A stretch of DNA of 64,000 nt from Mycetocola_A sp015752285 (GCF_015752285.1 NZ_JADOUY010000004.1:1-64000); one strand, 5' to 3'. Counted from the stretch's first letter, positions 1-9,501 are shown. The notes: a model not told the origin generated them from the letters alone. Program-made: numbers and translations.

Positions 1-87
1 GGTCACATTCCGAACCCGGAAGCTAAGACTCTTTGCGCCGATGGTACTGCAGGGGGGACCCTGTGGGAGAGTAGGACACCGCCGGAC
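1..87 (+). rRNA. rrf: 5S ribosomal RNA, 3' part (cut by window start)
   Basis: The first bases match the 3' two thirds of a bacterial 5S rRNA: the loop-B/helix-III region CCGAACCCGGAAGCTAAG followed by the helix IV-V segment ending in GAGAGTAGGACACCGCCGG. The 5' part lies outside the window. It is followed directly by a strong terminator, so this is the end of an rrn operon read on the plus strand. The exact 3' end is estimated to within a few bases. Confidence 0.93.
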
Positions 88-98
88 TTAACTTAAAC

Positions 99-128
99 AG
101 AAAAGCCACCCTTCGGGGTGGCTTTTCT
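99..128 (+). terminator. Rho-independent terminator of the rrn operon
   Basis: A perfect 13-bp stem AGAAAAGCCACCC / GGGTGGCTTTTCT closes on a TTCG tetraloop. The run of T in the 3' arm serves as the U-tract. It lies 12 bases after the 5S rRNA and before a gene that ends toward it from the other strand, so it may work in both directions. Confidence 0.93.
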
Positions 129-191
129 GCGTTAACGGCTCAGCCGAGTTCGACCTGGCTGATGCGGTTAGACAGCGGTGAGGCTGCCAGC

Positions 192-968
192 TCAGGTCTG
201 GCAGCGGGGGCACCAGTAGGTGACCCGTTCTTCGGTCTCGCGCGGACCCAGCTCGCCCCGTCTGATCCGGGTTCCGCAGCGCCGGCACGGCTGGCCCTGA
301 CGCCCGTACACCCAGGTCCGCTTGCCGGGGCGGGTGTCACCCGTCGTCGTGCGCTCGGTGCGATCGCGGTTCGCGAGGATGAGGCGGGACGACAGGGCGA
401 CGAGCGCAACGGCATCCGTCTCGCCGATCGGTGACGTCGGAAGCACTCCGCGGAGGAAGCACAGTTCGTTCGCGTAGACATTGCCGAGGCCGGCGAGGTT
501 GCGCTGGTCGAGCAGGGCGACAGCCGTCGGCTGCCCCGGCGCTGCTGAGAGCCGGTCGACAGCCTCGGTCGCGTTCCAGTCCTCACCGAGCAGGTCAGGA
601 CCGAGATGGCCGACGACGGTGTGTTCATCGCTTCGTGCGATCAGATCGACGACGCCGAGTTCGAACCCGACGCTCAGCCAGTCGGCTGAACCGACGAGCG
701 CACGCGCCTGGTATGCAGGACGTTTCCACGCCGAGCCGGGCCTGTAGAGGTGCCAGGACCCTTCCATCTTGAGGTGGGTGTGGAGGCTGAAGTCACCGAC
801 CCGATGGAGGAGGTGCTTGCCCCTGCTGATGACACCCTCGATCCGTTCACCGACGAGGTCGCTCGTGGCGAAGGCCGGAACCCGCAGATCCCAGGTGGTC
901 ACCGTCGCACCCTGAAGCACATCGTTCAGGTGACGGGCTGCTCGGTAGACGGTGTCGCCCTCAGGCAT
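192..968 (-). CDS. nei: Fpg/Nei family DNA glycosylase (endonuclease VIII-like, Nei2 type)
   Basis: A 258-residue base-excision-repair enzyme that removes oxidised bases and nicks the strand by beta/delta elimination. The protein begins MPEGDTVYR: Pro2 is the Schiff-base nucleophile and Glu3 the catalytic acid of the family, so this ATG is the true start. The middle part carries the H2TH-type segment (LLDQRNLAGLGNVYANE). The C-terminus has a zinc ribbon with Cys228, Cys231, Cys253 and Cys256. Second residues PEGD rather than PELP favour the Nei side of the family over Fpg. The start overlaps the end of the lhr gene by 8 bases, so the two are co-transcribed as a repair operon. Confidence 0.92.
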   Translation of the reverse strand: MPEGDTVYRAARHLNDVLQGATVTTWDLRVPAFATSDLVGERIEGVISRGKHLLHRVGDFSLHTHLKMEGSWHLYRPGSAWKRPAYQARALVGSADWLSVGFELGVVDLIARSDEHTVVGHLGPDLLGEDWNATEAVDRLSAAPGQPTAVALLDQRNLAGLGNVYANELCFLRGVLPTSPIGETDAVALVALSSRLILANRDRTERTTTGDTRPGKRTWVYGRQGQPCRRCGTRIRRGELGPRETEERVTYWCPRCQT

Positions 969-3900
969 GCCTCATCCTCAGGCCGCGCGGTGTCTCGGTG
1001 AACCCTGCTTCGCGGAAGGCAGCGGCGATGGGGGTACCGAGGAGGAAGTCCCCGTTGACCTTCTCGAGCGCCAGTTTGTCGACCCGGCCACGCCGAACGA
1101 GATCGCCGACGGATGCCGCGGCGATAGTCAGGACGGCTTCGTCGGCTGTGAACGTCAGGAGAGTCTTGCCTCCTCGCTCGACGTAGAGGACGAGTGCGCC
1201 GTCGACGAGCGTGACGAGGGATCCGGCCTTGCGGCCCGGGCGGTGTTTCGTTCCGGCCGACTCCAGAGTCGGCCACGACAGCGATGCCCCATACGGGTTG
1301 GCCGGGTCTGTGGCGGCAAGGGAGACGACCGAGCGGTCGGCGGCATCGGGGACGTCATTGGCGTCTGAGCGGGCGAACGTCCGTAACCGGTCGACGGTCC
1401 CTGCGGTGGAGAACTGTGCAGCGCCGAGTCCGTCGATGAAATAGCCGCGCCTGGCCCTGCCCGTGTCTTCGAAGGTACTGAGCACGCGGTAGGTGAGGGC
1501 GAATCCGCCCGGGACCCCCTCGCTCATCACGGATCCTCGCGTCACGACACCGTAACGTTCGAGCAGGGTCTCCGCTGTGGAAGCGGTTCTCACGGTCGGG
1601 TCCTGCTCCGCGAGGGGGAGAACGGACCACCGCCCGCCGAGTGCCGGGGCGACCCGGGTCGACATCGACGGCCGGCTGATCGGCCGGCCGCGGTACATCC
1701 GGGATCGAGGGGCGGCGCGCTGTGTGCGGTGTGCCCCACCACCGTGGCCGGTGAGGGTGCGGAGCGGTGCGAAGGTGTCGTTGGTGACGAGCCCGGCCCA
1801 GACGAGGTCCCAGAGTGCGGCCACGAGGGTCTTGTCGTCTGCGGCCCCTGTGGCTTCAGCGAGCTGGGGAAAGAAGAAGGCACCGCCACCGCCGAGCGCG
1901 AGAAGGACCTCGCGCTGCAGGGAATCCGGTTGGTGTTCCGCAACCAGGGGAAGGGTGACGTTCGCGGTCTCGGCGAGATGAAGCGCCACCCACCCGTCGT
2001 TGCCGGGGAGAGACCCCGCACCCGACCAGAGCACCTCGCCGGTGGCGGTGAGCTCGTCGAGCATCGCGGGCGAGTAATCGGTGACGCGCTGGGGCAGGAT
2101 GAGCGACTCCCATGCCGAGGCGGGAATGTGCGCGCCGCCGAGCTGGTCGATGACCGCTGCCACGCCGTCGATACCGCGCAGCCGGCCGCCGACGTGCTGC
2201 CAGGCCGGAAGGAAACGGGCGAACGCGTGCTGTTCGACCGGTTCGACCTCGTGCCGGAGAGCGGCGAGCGAGCGAACGCGCAGCCGCCTGAGGACTTCGG
2301 AGTCACACCACTCGGTGTTGTCTCCGATCGACTCACGGCCGGTGGCGAGGAACTCCCCGCGCATCACCCGCCGAGCATCGGCAAGCCGGACAAGGGTGTG
2401 CTGCGCAACCGCGCTGCCGAGTCCGAACCGGTCGGCGGCATCCTGTGTTGTGAACGGGCCATGTGTACGGGCGAACCGGGCGAGAAGGTCACCGAGGGGA
2501 TCTGCGACAGGCTCGATGAAGGCGATGGGGACACCGATGGGGAGCGGCACACCGAGCGCATCGCGCAGGCGTGCGGAGTCTTCGATGGCCGCCCACCAGG
2601 AACGACCGGCGAATGTGACGCTGATCGCCCGCTTCGCGCGCGACAACTCAGCGAGGTGCACCGTGGCATCCTCGACCGGATGCTCCGACTCCAGGCGCGC
2701 GGCGACCTCGTCGAGCGTCAGGGGGCCGAGCATCCGCAACAGATCGGCGACCCCTTCGACGCCCTTGGCCTTGCGCGCGTCGGCGAGTCGCTGCAGTTCG
2801 AACTCGGTCTGCGCGATGACACCGGGATCGAGCAGCTCGCGGAGTTCGACCTGGCCGAGGAGCTCTGCCAGCAGCGCGGAGTCGATCGTCAGCGCGGCCG
2901 CCTTCCGTTCGGCGAGCGGGCTGTCTCCCTCGTACATGAACGCGCCGACGTAACCGAACAGCAGCGACTTCGCAAAGGGCGACGGGGTGTCTGTCGTCGT
3001 TTCGACGATCCGGATGCCTCGACTCGCCAGCTTCTTCGCAATGCCGAGCAGGGCCGGCAGATCGTATGCGTCCTGCAGACACTCACGGACGGTCTCGAGG
3101 ATGATCGGGAATGCCGGGTATTTGCGGGCGACATCGAGCAGCTGGGCCGATCGTTGCCGCTGTTGCCAAAGCGGCGCGCGCTTGCCCGGTGAGTAATTGG
3201 GGAGGAGCAGCGCCCGCGCGGCACACTCACGGAAGCGCGATGCGAAGAGGGCTGAGCCCCCGACCTCCTCGGTCACAACGGCTTCGAGCTCGTCGGCGTC
3301 GAAGACGAACAGCTCAGCACCCGGCGGTTCGAGCTCGGTGTCCGGGATCCGCACGATGATGCCGTCGTCGCTTGCGATGGATGCCCCGTCGATACCGAAC
3401 CGCTCCTGGACGCGGGCGCCGACGGCGAGTGCCCACGGTGCGTGCACCTGCATTCCGTAAGGGGAATGCAGGATCACCCGCCAGTCGCCGAGTTCGTCTC
3501 GGGACCGTTCGACGACGAGAGTTCTGTCGCTCGGGATGTGGCCGGTTGTCGTGCGCTGCTCGGTCAGGTACGCGAGCAGGTTTGCGGAGGCACGCGAATC
3601 GAGACCGGCGCCGGTGAGCCGTTCGGCGGCATCCGTCTCCGATGCGGCGTCGATGTCACGCATGAACGCCCCGACCGCTTCGCCGAGCTCGGCCGGCCTT
3701 CCGAGACCGTCACCTTTCCAGAACGGGAGCCGCCCCGGCTGCCCATACGCCGGCGTGACGATCACGCGGTCGTGGGTGATCTCCTGAATCTTCCAGCTCG
3801 TCGCCCCGAGGGCGAAAACATCGCCGACCCGCGATTCGTAGACCATCTCTTCGTCGAGCTCGCCCACCCGGGACCCGGCACCCGACGCGTCGCCTGAGGC

Positions 3901-5583
3901 CATGTAGACGGCGAAGAGACCGCGGTCGGGGATGGTTCCACCGCTTGTCACCGCCAGGCGTTGGGCGCCTGGGCGGCCGGTGAGGGTGCCAGCGTCCCGG
4001 TCCCAGACGATCCGGGGACGGAGCTCCGCGAACTCGTCGCTCGGGTACCGGCCGGCGAGAAGGTCGAGCGTCGCCTCGAACGCCGACCGGGGAAGCCGCG
4101 TGAATGGGGCGCTGCGTTTGACCTGCTCGAACCAGACCTCGACGTCGATCGGTTCGAGTGCCGTCGCTGCCACGGTCTGCTGGGCGAGGATGTCGAGCGG
4201 ATTCGACGGGATGGCGAGGGACTCGATCAGGCCGGACACCATCCGTTCGGATGCGACGGCAGAGTTGATGAGGTCTGCCCGGTGCTTGGGGAAAAGCACG
4301 CCGCGCGAGATCTCACCCACCTGGTGACCGGCGCGGCCGACACGCTGCAAACCGCTCGCTACCGACGGCGGCGCTTCGACCTGCACGACGAGGTCGACCT
4401 CGCCCATGTCGATCCCGAGTTCGAGGCTCGACGTCGCGACGACGCAGCGCAGGCGCCCGGACTTGAGGTCGTCTTCGATGAACGCCCGCTGCTCTTTCGA
4501 CACCGAGCCGTGGTGGGCGCGGGCCAGCTGGGGAGCGCCCTCGTCGCGGGCCGTCGTCTGCCCGCTGCCTCCCATCAGCGCGGCGGGCGGGCGGGTCTCG
4601 GTCGCCGTGGTCGCGCTGACCAGGAGGTCAGCTTCCTGGTCGAGAGCCGTCCGCAGATCGTAGATCTCGTTGAATCGTGCGGTGAGACGCTCAGCGAGCC
4701 GCCGTGAATTGGCGAAGACGATGGTCGACCGGTGGTCGAGGATACGATCGACGATCGCCTCTTCGACGTGGGGCCAGATCGACCCGGCCCGTTCACCCTC
4801 TGGCTGGACGGCCCCCGCAGCAGAGCCCTCGTTCTGCTGCGCCGCTGCCGGGAGGTCGGTCATGTCGTCGACTGGCACGACCACCCGGAGGTCGAAACGC
4901 TTCGAGGCCGGTGGGGCGACGATCTCGACCGGGGCGGTGCCGCCGAGGAACCGCGCGACCTCTTCTCGTGGCCGGACCGTCGCGGAGAGCCCGATCCGCT
5001 GGGCGGGCGATTCGAGCAGAGCATCGAGGCGCTCGAGCGAGAGTGCGAGGTGCGCGCCGCGTTTCGTCGCGGCGACGGCGTGGACCTCGTCGATGATCAC
5101 CGTCTCAACCGAACGGAGCGTCTCGCGCGCGGCCGACGTGAGCATGAGGAACAGCGACTCGGGTGTCGTGATGAGAATGTCTGGTGGCGTCTTCGCGAGT
5201 GTGCGCCGATCGGCTGCAGGGGTGTCGCCCGACCGGACCCCGACGGTGACGTGTGGCACGTCTGCGCCGAGCCGGATGGCGGTCTGTGTGATACCGGTGA
5301 GGGGTGCGCGGAGGTTGCGTTCGACGTCGACGCCGAGGGCCTTGAGCGGCGAGATGTACAGCACACGGGTGCCCGGCTCGCTGCGGGGCGCTGCCATCAG
5401 CCGGTCGATCGACCAGAGAAAAGCCGAGAGCGTCTTCCCCGACCCGGTCGGGGCGACGACGAGCGCGTGCGATCCGCGCGAGATCGCATCCCAGGCGCCG
5501 ACCTGGGCGTCGGTGGGCGCGGCGAAAGCGCCACTGAACCACTCGCGGGTGGCGGGGGAGAACCGATCAAGCACGTCGCTCAC
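961..5583 (-). CDS. lhr: Lhr-family ATP-dependent DNA/RNA helicase
   Basis: A large superfamily 2 helicase of about 1540 residues, the normal size for actinobacterial Lhr, a 3'-5' helicase linked to DNA repair. The N-terminal helicase core has Walker A APTGSGKT (about residue 44-51), the DEVH box IIDEVHAV, motif III SATV and a C-terminal RecA domain with GRAGHQ. The rest is the winged-helix/Lhr-core and long C-terminal extension. I prefer the GTG at 5583 over an ATG 33 bases upstream: GGATGGGAG precedes the GTG, nothing useful precedes the ATG, and homologues begin near the LDRFSPATR motif. The gene runs into nei with an 8-base overlap, suggesting joint action on damaged DNA. Confidence 0.93.
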   Translation of the reverse strand: MSDVLDRFSPATREWFSGAFAAPTDAQVGAWDAISRGSHALVVAPTGSGKTLSAFLWSIDRLMAAPRSEPGTRVLYISPLKALGVDVERNLRAPLTGITQTAIRLGADVPHVTVGVRSGDTPAADRRTLAKTPPDILITTPESLFLMLTSAARETLRSVETVIIDEVHAVAATKRGAHLALSLERLDALLESPAQRIGLSATVRPREEVARFLGGTAPVEIVAPPASKRFDLRVVVPVDDMTDLPAAAQQNEGSAAGAVQPEGERAGSIWPHVEEAIVDRILDHRSTIVFANSRRLAERLTARFNEIYDLRTALDQEADLLVSATTATETRPPAALMGGSGQTTARDEGAPQLARAHHGSVSKEQRAFIEDDLKSGRLRCVVATSSLELGIDMGEVDLVVQVEAPPSVASGLQRVGRAGHQVGEISRGVLFPKHRADLINSAVASERMVSGLIESLAIPSNPLDILAQQTVAATALEPIDVEVWFEQVKRSAPFTRLPRSAFEATLDLLAGRYPSDEFAELRPRIVWDRDAGTLTGRPGAQRLAVTSGGTIPDRGLFAVYMASGDASGAGSRVGELDEEMVYESRVGDVFALGATSWKIQEITHDRVIVTPAYGQPGRLPFWKGDGLGRPAELGEAVGAFMRDIDAASETDAAERLTGAGLDSRASANLLAYLTEQRTTTGHIPSDRTLVVERSRDELGDWRVILHSPYGMQVHAPWALAVGARVQERFGIDGASIASDDGIIVRIPDTELEPPGAELFVFDADELEAVVTEEVGGSALFASRFRECAARALLLPNYSPGKRAPLWQQRQRSAQLLDVARKYPAFPIILETVRECLQDAYDLPALLGIAKKLASRGIRIVETTTDTPSPFAKSLLFGYVGAFMYEGDSPLAERKAAALTIDSALLAELLGQVELRELLDPGVIAQTEFELQRLADARKAKGVEGVADLLRMLGPLTLDEVAARLESEHPVEDATVHLAELSRAKRAISVTFAGRSWWAAIEDSARLRDALGVPLPIGVPIAFIEPVADPLGDLLARFARTHGPFTTQDAADRFGLGSAVAQHTLVRLADARRVMRGEFLATGRESIGDNTEWCDSEVLRRLRVRSLAALRHEVEPVEQHAFARFLPAWQHVGGRLRGIDGVAAVIDQLGGAHIPASAWESLILPQRVTDYSPAMLDELTATGEVLWSGAGSLPGNDGWVALHLAETANVTLPLVAEHQPDSLQREVLLALGGGGAFFFPQLAEATGAADDKTLVAALWDLVWAGLVTNDTFAPLRTLTGHGGGAHRTQRAAPRSRMYRGRPISRPSMSTRVAPALGGRWSVLPLAEQDPTVRTASTAETLLERYGVVTRGSVMSEGVPGGFALTYRVLSTFEDTGRARRGYFIDGLGAAQFSTAGTVDRLRTFARSDANDVPDAADRSVVSLAATDPANPYGASLSWPTLESAGTKHRPGRKAGSLVTLVDGALVLYVERGGKTLLTFTADEAVLTIAAASVGDLVRRGRVDKLALEKVNGDFLLGTPIAAAFREAGFTETPRGLRMRHA

Positions 5584-5637
5584 GCTCCCATCCTGCCTGA
5601 CACCACTGACAGGCATCCGTATGAAATGGGCGACCGA

Positions 5638-6279
5638 TCAGAGTTGTCTCTCGATGAAGCCCCGAACGTCGGCGAGTTCCTGTTGGGAGATCGCATGCGA
5701 GAGTCCCTCATAGACCCGGCCGACGAGGCGGGAATGCCCGGGCAGCCAGTCAGAGGTGTGAGCGACGGCGGCAGGCGGGATGACGTCGTCGTGGGTACCC
5801 CTGCCCCAGAAGACGGGCAATCGGCGGTCAGCGAGAGCCTGATCACCGCTCCGGATCTCGCGGGACGCGTAGCCGGAGAGGTTCACAGCGAACGTGAAGC
5901 GCTCGGGTGCGGCGCGGAGCAGTTCGATCGACATCGCCCCACCCTGCGAGAACCCGAGGAGCCCGATGGAATCGGGGGTGTACGGCAGTGCGTCGAGCCA
6001 CTCGAGCACGGCGGCGGTCGACGACTGCATTCCGTCATCGTTCGGTTTGCCCGGTTCGTCGATCGGATACCACGACCAGCCGTCGATCGGGAACGGTGCG
6101 ACGAGAGGTGCCCGAAGGGCGGCGATGACCGGTTCCAGGGGCAGGAACGGTGCGAGCTGGAACAGATCGGACTCGTTCGAGCCGTAGCCGTGCAGGACGA
6201 CGAGAAGCGATCGCTCCTCGCGGTCTTCTCCAGATGCCGACCAGAGGACGGCCTCCGGATCGATCCGGTGAGTGGGCAT
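5638..6279 (-). CDS. Alpha/beta hydrolase, phospholipase/carboxylesterase family
   Basis: A 213-residue cytoplasmic serine hydrolase of the short esterase family (COG0400 type). The fold is marked by VVLHGYGSNESD near the N-terminus, the nucleophile elbow GFSQGG, a late Asp in RGTHDDVIP and a His in GLSHAIS, which together give a complete Ser-Asp-His triad. The start at 6279 is chosen because GAGGAG lies a few bases upstream. A longer reading frame to 6450 would run across the start region of the divergent gene and adds residues that look unlike the family. The natural substrate cannot be read from the sequence. Confidence 0.85.
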   Translation of the reverse strand: MPTHRIDPEAVLWSASGEDREERSLLVVLHGYGSNESDLFQLAPFLPLEPVIAALRAPLVAPFPIDGWSWYPIDEPGKPNDDGMQSSTAAVLEWLDALPYTPDSIGLLGFSQGGAMSIELLRAAPERFTFAVNLSGYASREIRSGDQALADRRLPVFWGRGTHDDVIPPAAVAHTSDWLPGHSRLVGRVYEGLSHAISQQELADVRGFIERQL

Positions 6280-6373
6280 CAGTTCTCCTCGTTCGGGCAA
6301 CCCATCCACCCTATCGACCCTGCGCTGGGCGGGTGCCGAACGCCCGATCCATGAAACCGGGTAAGAATGGACC

Positions 6374-6943
6374 ATGAGCGTTCGCACCCCAGACCCCGAC
6401 CAGCCTTCGGACCCGTCGTCGAATCCGACACCAGGCTGGCTCACCGACATCGAACTCGAAGAGGTGCGCAGGCGCCTGCCGCTGCTCTACGTCGAAGCGA
6501 TCCCCGTGAGGGTCGACGGTCTCGGAATCGTCACGGAGGTCGGAATCCTGCTGCGTGCAACGGCCACCGGGCAGATGACCCGCACCCTCGTCTCCGGCCG
6601 GGTGATGTTCGGTGAGACGCTGCGCGACGCGCTGTTCCGCCACCTCGAGAAGGATCTCGGGCCGATGGCGTTCCCGCTGCTCCCGGCGTCACCGACGCCG
6701 TTCCACGTGGCCGAATACTTCCCGATGCCCGGTATCTCCGCATACACAGACGACCGCCAGCACGCTGTCGCCCTCGCCTATGTCGTGCCGGTCACCGGGA
6801 CCTGTGATCCCCGCCAGGACGCGCTGGAACTGACCTGGATGACACCGGAGGAGGCACAGACGGATGCCGTCAGCGCCGAGATGGAGGGCGGCAGGGGAAC
6901 ACTGCTGCGGCTCGCGCTCGCGTCGGTGGGTCGACTGTCCTAA
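6374..6943 (+). CDS. NUDIX-fold hydrolase family protein (DUF4916-like)
   Basis: A 189-residue protein. After a proline-rich, probably disordered N-terminus (residues 1-20) comes a NUDIX-type fold: strand IPVRVDGLGIVTEVGILLRA, then SGRVMFGETLRDALFRHLEKDLG. That helix segment is a divergent NUDIX box lacking the full REUxEE signature, as in actinobacterial DUF4916 proteins, so hydrolase activity is not assured. The upstream sequence has TAAGAA exactly 6 bases before the ATG and no clear Shine-Dalgarno, so the transcript may be leaderless. Its stop overlaps the stop of the convergent acetyltransferase gene by four bases. Confidence 0.8.
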   Translation: MSVRTPDPDQPSDPSSNPTPGWLTDIELEEVRRRLPLLYVEAIPVRVDGLGIVTEVGILLRATATGQMTRTLVSGRVMFGETLRDALFRHLEKDLGPMAFPLLPASPTPFHVAEYFPMPGISAYTDDRQHAVALAYVVPVTGTCDPRQDALELTWMTPEEAQTDAVSAEMEGGRGTLLRLALASVGRLS

Positions 6944-7455
6944 CGGACGTACCTGACCTCGTGGATTTCTTCGCCGAGGAACGGCTCGGTGTGCTCGGCG
7001 CCGTCTGCGACGAAGCCGTTCCGCTCGTAAAAGTGCCGTGCCCTGTCGTTGGCGGACGACACCCAGAGGTAGGCGGCTTCGTCTCCGATCGCCGCATCGA
7101 ACAGCTTCTGGCCGGTGCCCGTGCTGCGGAACTCGGCCAGCATGTTGATGAAATACAGCTCCCGGTCACGAGGTGCGTCCGCATCGCGGGCCGGACCTGA
7201 GCCGGAGAAGCCGATGATCTCGCCATCGACGACAGCAGCGAACTGCCGGTAAGCGGGGCCCTGATTCATCCAGTGCGTCCACAGTTCGGCCATCCGTCGT
7301 GGCGAGAGTCGTTCCAGTGCTGCCTTGCTGATCAGCTCGTCGTATGCCTCATGCCAGCACTGGGCGTGAACACGCCCGAGCGATTCGGCGTCGACATCCC
7401 GCACGGGGCGGATGACGACTTCGGAGATGTGGGAAACAGCAGCATCGGTGTCCAT
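6940..7455 (-). CDS. GNAT family N-acetyltransferase
   Basis: A 171-residue acetyl-CoA-dependent acyltransferase. The GNAT motif A is seen as LAEFRSTGTGQKLFDAAI (R-x-x-G-x-G pyrophosphate loop), followed by LWVSSANDRARHFYERNGF, the usual motif B with the catalytic-region Tyr. Acceptor unknown. The ATG at 7455 is preferred over an upstream in-frame extension because TATGGT lies exactly six bases before it, the spacing of a leaderless actinobacterial promoter; there is no Shine-Dalgarno. The gene is convergent with the NUDIX-type gene and the two stops overlap. Confidence 0.85.
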   Translation of the reverse strand: MDTDAAVSHISEVVIRPVRDVDAESLGRVHAQCWHEAYDELISKAALERLSPRRMAELWTHWMNQGPAYRQFAAVVDGEIIGFSGSGPARDADAPRDRELYFINMLAEFRSTGTGQKLFDAAIGDEAAYLWVSSANDRARHFYERNGFVADGAEHTEPFLGEEIHEVRYVR

Positions 7456-7461
7456 ACCGTG

Positions 7462-7467
7462 ACCATA
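7462..7467 (-). promoter_or_regulatory. Probable -10 box for leaderless transcription of the GNAT gene
   Basis: TATGGT on the minus strand, with six bases between it and the ATG at 7455. This places the expected transcription start at the A of the start codon. No Shine-Dalgarno lies in between. Confidence 0.5.
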
Positions 7468-7622
7468 CCCCGGGCGTCGGCGAGGCGAGAAATCGGGCGG
7501 AACCCCGGTTGACAGGATCGGCCGACTGGCGCCGTCGCCGCGCAGAACGAAAGCCACCGCGACCGGTCGTCGCACGGGATGCGTGCGTCGACCGAAAGCG
7601 ATGGCTTCCGTGTGAGGTTTAC

Positions 7623-9107
7623 TCAGCGGCCGCTGGAAACCCGCCGGTGCGTGCGCTGGCCACCGGTCGCTGCGCCACCCGCGGTGGCGGGGCGGGCGGA
7701 GCGCTCGGGACGGGCCTGCGCGGGTCGAGCAGACGAGGCGCCCTCGTGACGACGGCCTGACGCGCCTGCGGTCGAGGTCGAGTAGTCGCGCGAACCCGAG
7801 CCGGAGCGTGAACGCCCGCCGCCCTGGCCGTCACGGCTGGAGCGCTTGCGCTGTGCATTGGCGCCCTGTGAACGTCCGCCACCCTGTGCCTGGACGACAC
7901 GGGGGACCGGCTTCACATAGGCAGCGACCTGGCCGACGAGGGCCGTTACTTCGGAGGACTTCGCGGTCACGGGAACCGGGGTGACCGTGATGGCGGCCTT
8001 CTTCAGCAGCTGGGCGAGGTCCTTCTTCTGCGTCGGGAGGCAGATGGTGACGACGTCACCGGCGCTGCCGGCACGCGCCGTACGGCCTGAGCGGTGCAGG
8101 TATGCCTTGTGCTCCATGGGCGGGTCGACGTGGATGACGAGTTCGACGTCATCGACGTGAACGCCGCGGGCAGCGACATCCGTTGCCACGAGAACGCGGG
8201 CGGTGCCGTCGCTGAAAGCGGCGAGGTTGCGGTCACGCTGCGGCTGTGACAGGTTGCCGTGCAGATCGACGGAGGGGATGCCGGCATCGGTGAGCTGCTT
8301 GGCCAGCTTCTTCGCGTGGTGCTTGGTGCGCATGAAGAGGATGCGTCTGCCGGTGCCTGACGCGAGCGTCTCGATGAGGTCCTTCTTCGAGTCGGGGCCT
8401 GAGACCTCGAACACGTGGTGGGTCATCGCGGAGACGTGGCTGGTGGCCTCGTCGACGGAGTGGAGAACCTCGTTGTGCAGGAAGCGGCGGACGAGCTTGT
8501 CCACGCCGTTGTCGAGCGTCGCCGAGAACAGGAGGCGCTGACCGTTGGAGGGCGTCTTGTCGAGGATGCGCGTGACGACGGGGAGGAAGCCGAGGTCGGC
8601 CATGTGGTCGGCCTCGTCGAGAACGGTGATCTCGACGGCGTCGAGGTTGACGAAGCCCTGCTTCATCAGATCCTCGAGACGACCGGGGCAGGCGACGACG
8701 ATATCGACGCCGGCCTTGAGCGCGGTGACCTGACGGGTCTGGTTGACGCCACCGAAGATCGTGGTGGTGTTGAGCCCGTATGCCGCGGCGAGGGGGGTGA
8801 GCACAGCAGAGATCTGCGTGGCGAGCTCGCGGGTCGGTGCGAGGACCAGGCCGAGCGGGCGCCCTGGGCGTCGCTTGCCACCGGCCAGCTTGCCACCGAG
8901 GCGCGCAACCATCGGGATGCTGAACGCGAGAGTCTTGCCCGAGCCGGTCTTGCCGCGTCCGAGGACGTCGCGACCGTCGAGGGTGTCTGGGAGAGTGTCG
9001 ACCTGGATGGGGAAGGCCATGGTCTTGCCGTCAGCGGCGAGAGCCGAGACGAGTGCTGCGGGGACGCCGAGTTCGGCGAAAGTGGTTTCAGGAACAGTTT
9101 CTGACAA
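7623..9107 (-). CDS. DEAD/DEAH-box RNA helicase
   Basis: A 494-residue ATP-dependent RNA helicase, probably acting in ribosome assembly or mRNA decay. Motifs in order: Q-motif FPIQVDTLP, Walker A GKTGSGKT, PTRELA, VLDEADHM (DEAD), FSATLD (SAT), then HRSGRTARAG in the second RecA domain. The last ~100 residues are rich in Gly, Ser, Arg and Gln, a disordered RNA-binding tail. The TTG at 9107 is chosen as start: GAAAGG lies about 8 bases upstream and the product then begins SETVPETTFAELGVP, as in related proteins. An in-frame ATG further upstream adds 31 residues without family resemblance. Confidence 0.92.
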   Translation of the reverse strand: MSETVPETTFAELGVPAALVSALAADGKTMAFPIQVDTLPDTLDGRDVLGRGKTGSGKTLAFSIPMVARLGGKLAGGKRRPGRPLGLVLAPTRELATQISAVLTPLAAAYGLNTTTIFGGVNQTRQVTALKAGVDIVVACPGRLEDLMKQGFVNLDAVEITVLDEADHMADLGFLPVVTRILDKTPSNGQRLLFSATLDNGVDKLVRRFLHNEVLHSVDEATSHVSAMTHHVFEVSGPDSKKDLIETLASGTGRRILFMRTKHHAKKLAKQLTDAGIPSVDLHGNLSQPQRDRNLAAFSDGTARVLVATDVAARGVHVDDVELVIHVDPPMEHKAYLHRSGRTARAGSAGDVVTICLPTQKKDLAQLLKKAAITVTPVPVTAKSSEVTALVGQVAAYVKPVPRVVQAQGGGRSQGANAQRKRSSRDGQGGGRSRSGSGSRDYSTSTAGASGRRHEGASSARPAQARPERSARPATAGGAATGGQRTHRRVSSGR

Positions 9108-9434
9108 AGTGGTGCCTTTCGGGGCATCAGCTTCCCGTACGGATCTCGACAGGCGAAATCGCTGGAGCGGGAGGAATGGCGAAGGTGGCAACAGCCACAT
9201 CCGTTCGCCGTATGAAGAGTCATCGACCCGGAATCCTGCGGATTTCTCGGGGAGAGAGGAAGCGTTCTACGACGCAAGGGGCACAATGGTGGACCCGCGA
9301 GTACTCACACTCTAGCGGATGCAGCACCATCGCAGCTGACAGACGGGTGAATGCGCGGCCGGGGGCAGCATCCAGCGTTCAGTACTCGTTGTGTTAAGTC
9401 TGTGTTACGCCCGGTCGGTAACGACGATTTCAGC
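9108..9434. other. Intergenic region between divergent helicase and GH127 operons
   Basis: No gene was recognised here. The base composition is more AT-rich than the flanking genes, in keeping with the 5' leader and promoter of the DEAD-box helicase gene on the minus strand, but I could not assign a convincing -35/-10 pair for it. The short open frames present have no family resemblance. Confidence 0.5.
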
Positions 9435-9465
9435 TTGACCGAACCCTCGTGCCGGAACGTAGTAT
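9435..9465 (+). promoter_or_regulatory. Predicted sigma-70-type promoter of the GH127/peptide-transport operon
   Basis: A -35 box TTGACC at 9435-9440 and a -10 box TAGTAT at 9460-9465, with a 19-base spacer that is longer than ideal. The predicted GntR site at 9459-9470 covers the -10 box and a second one lies downstream, as expected for a repressed promoter. Confidence 0.55.
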
Positions 9466-9470
9466 GTCAC
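9459..9470 (+). promoter_or_regulatory. Candidate GntR operator O1
   Basis: GTAGTATGTCAC matches the site at 9502-9513 in 10 of 12 positions and shares the whole half ATGTCAC. It overlaps the predicted -10 box of the GH127 operon, a repressor position. Confidence 0.5.
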
Positions 9471-9501
9471 CCACTACACATTCGAATGAGAGCACGATAG
9501 G

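Noticed and set aside
1729..3192. Plus-strand open frame of about 490 codons opposite lhr
   Set aside because: Antisense to the continuous Lhr reading frame; low-complexity Arg/Gly/Glu composition and no domain.
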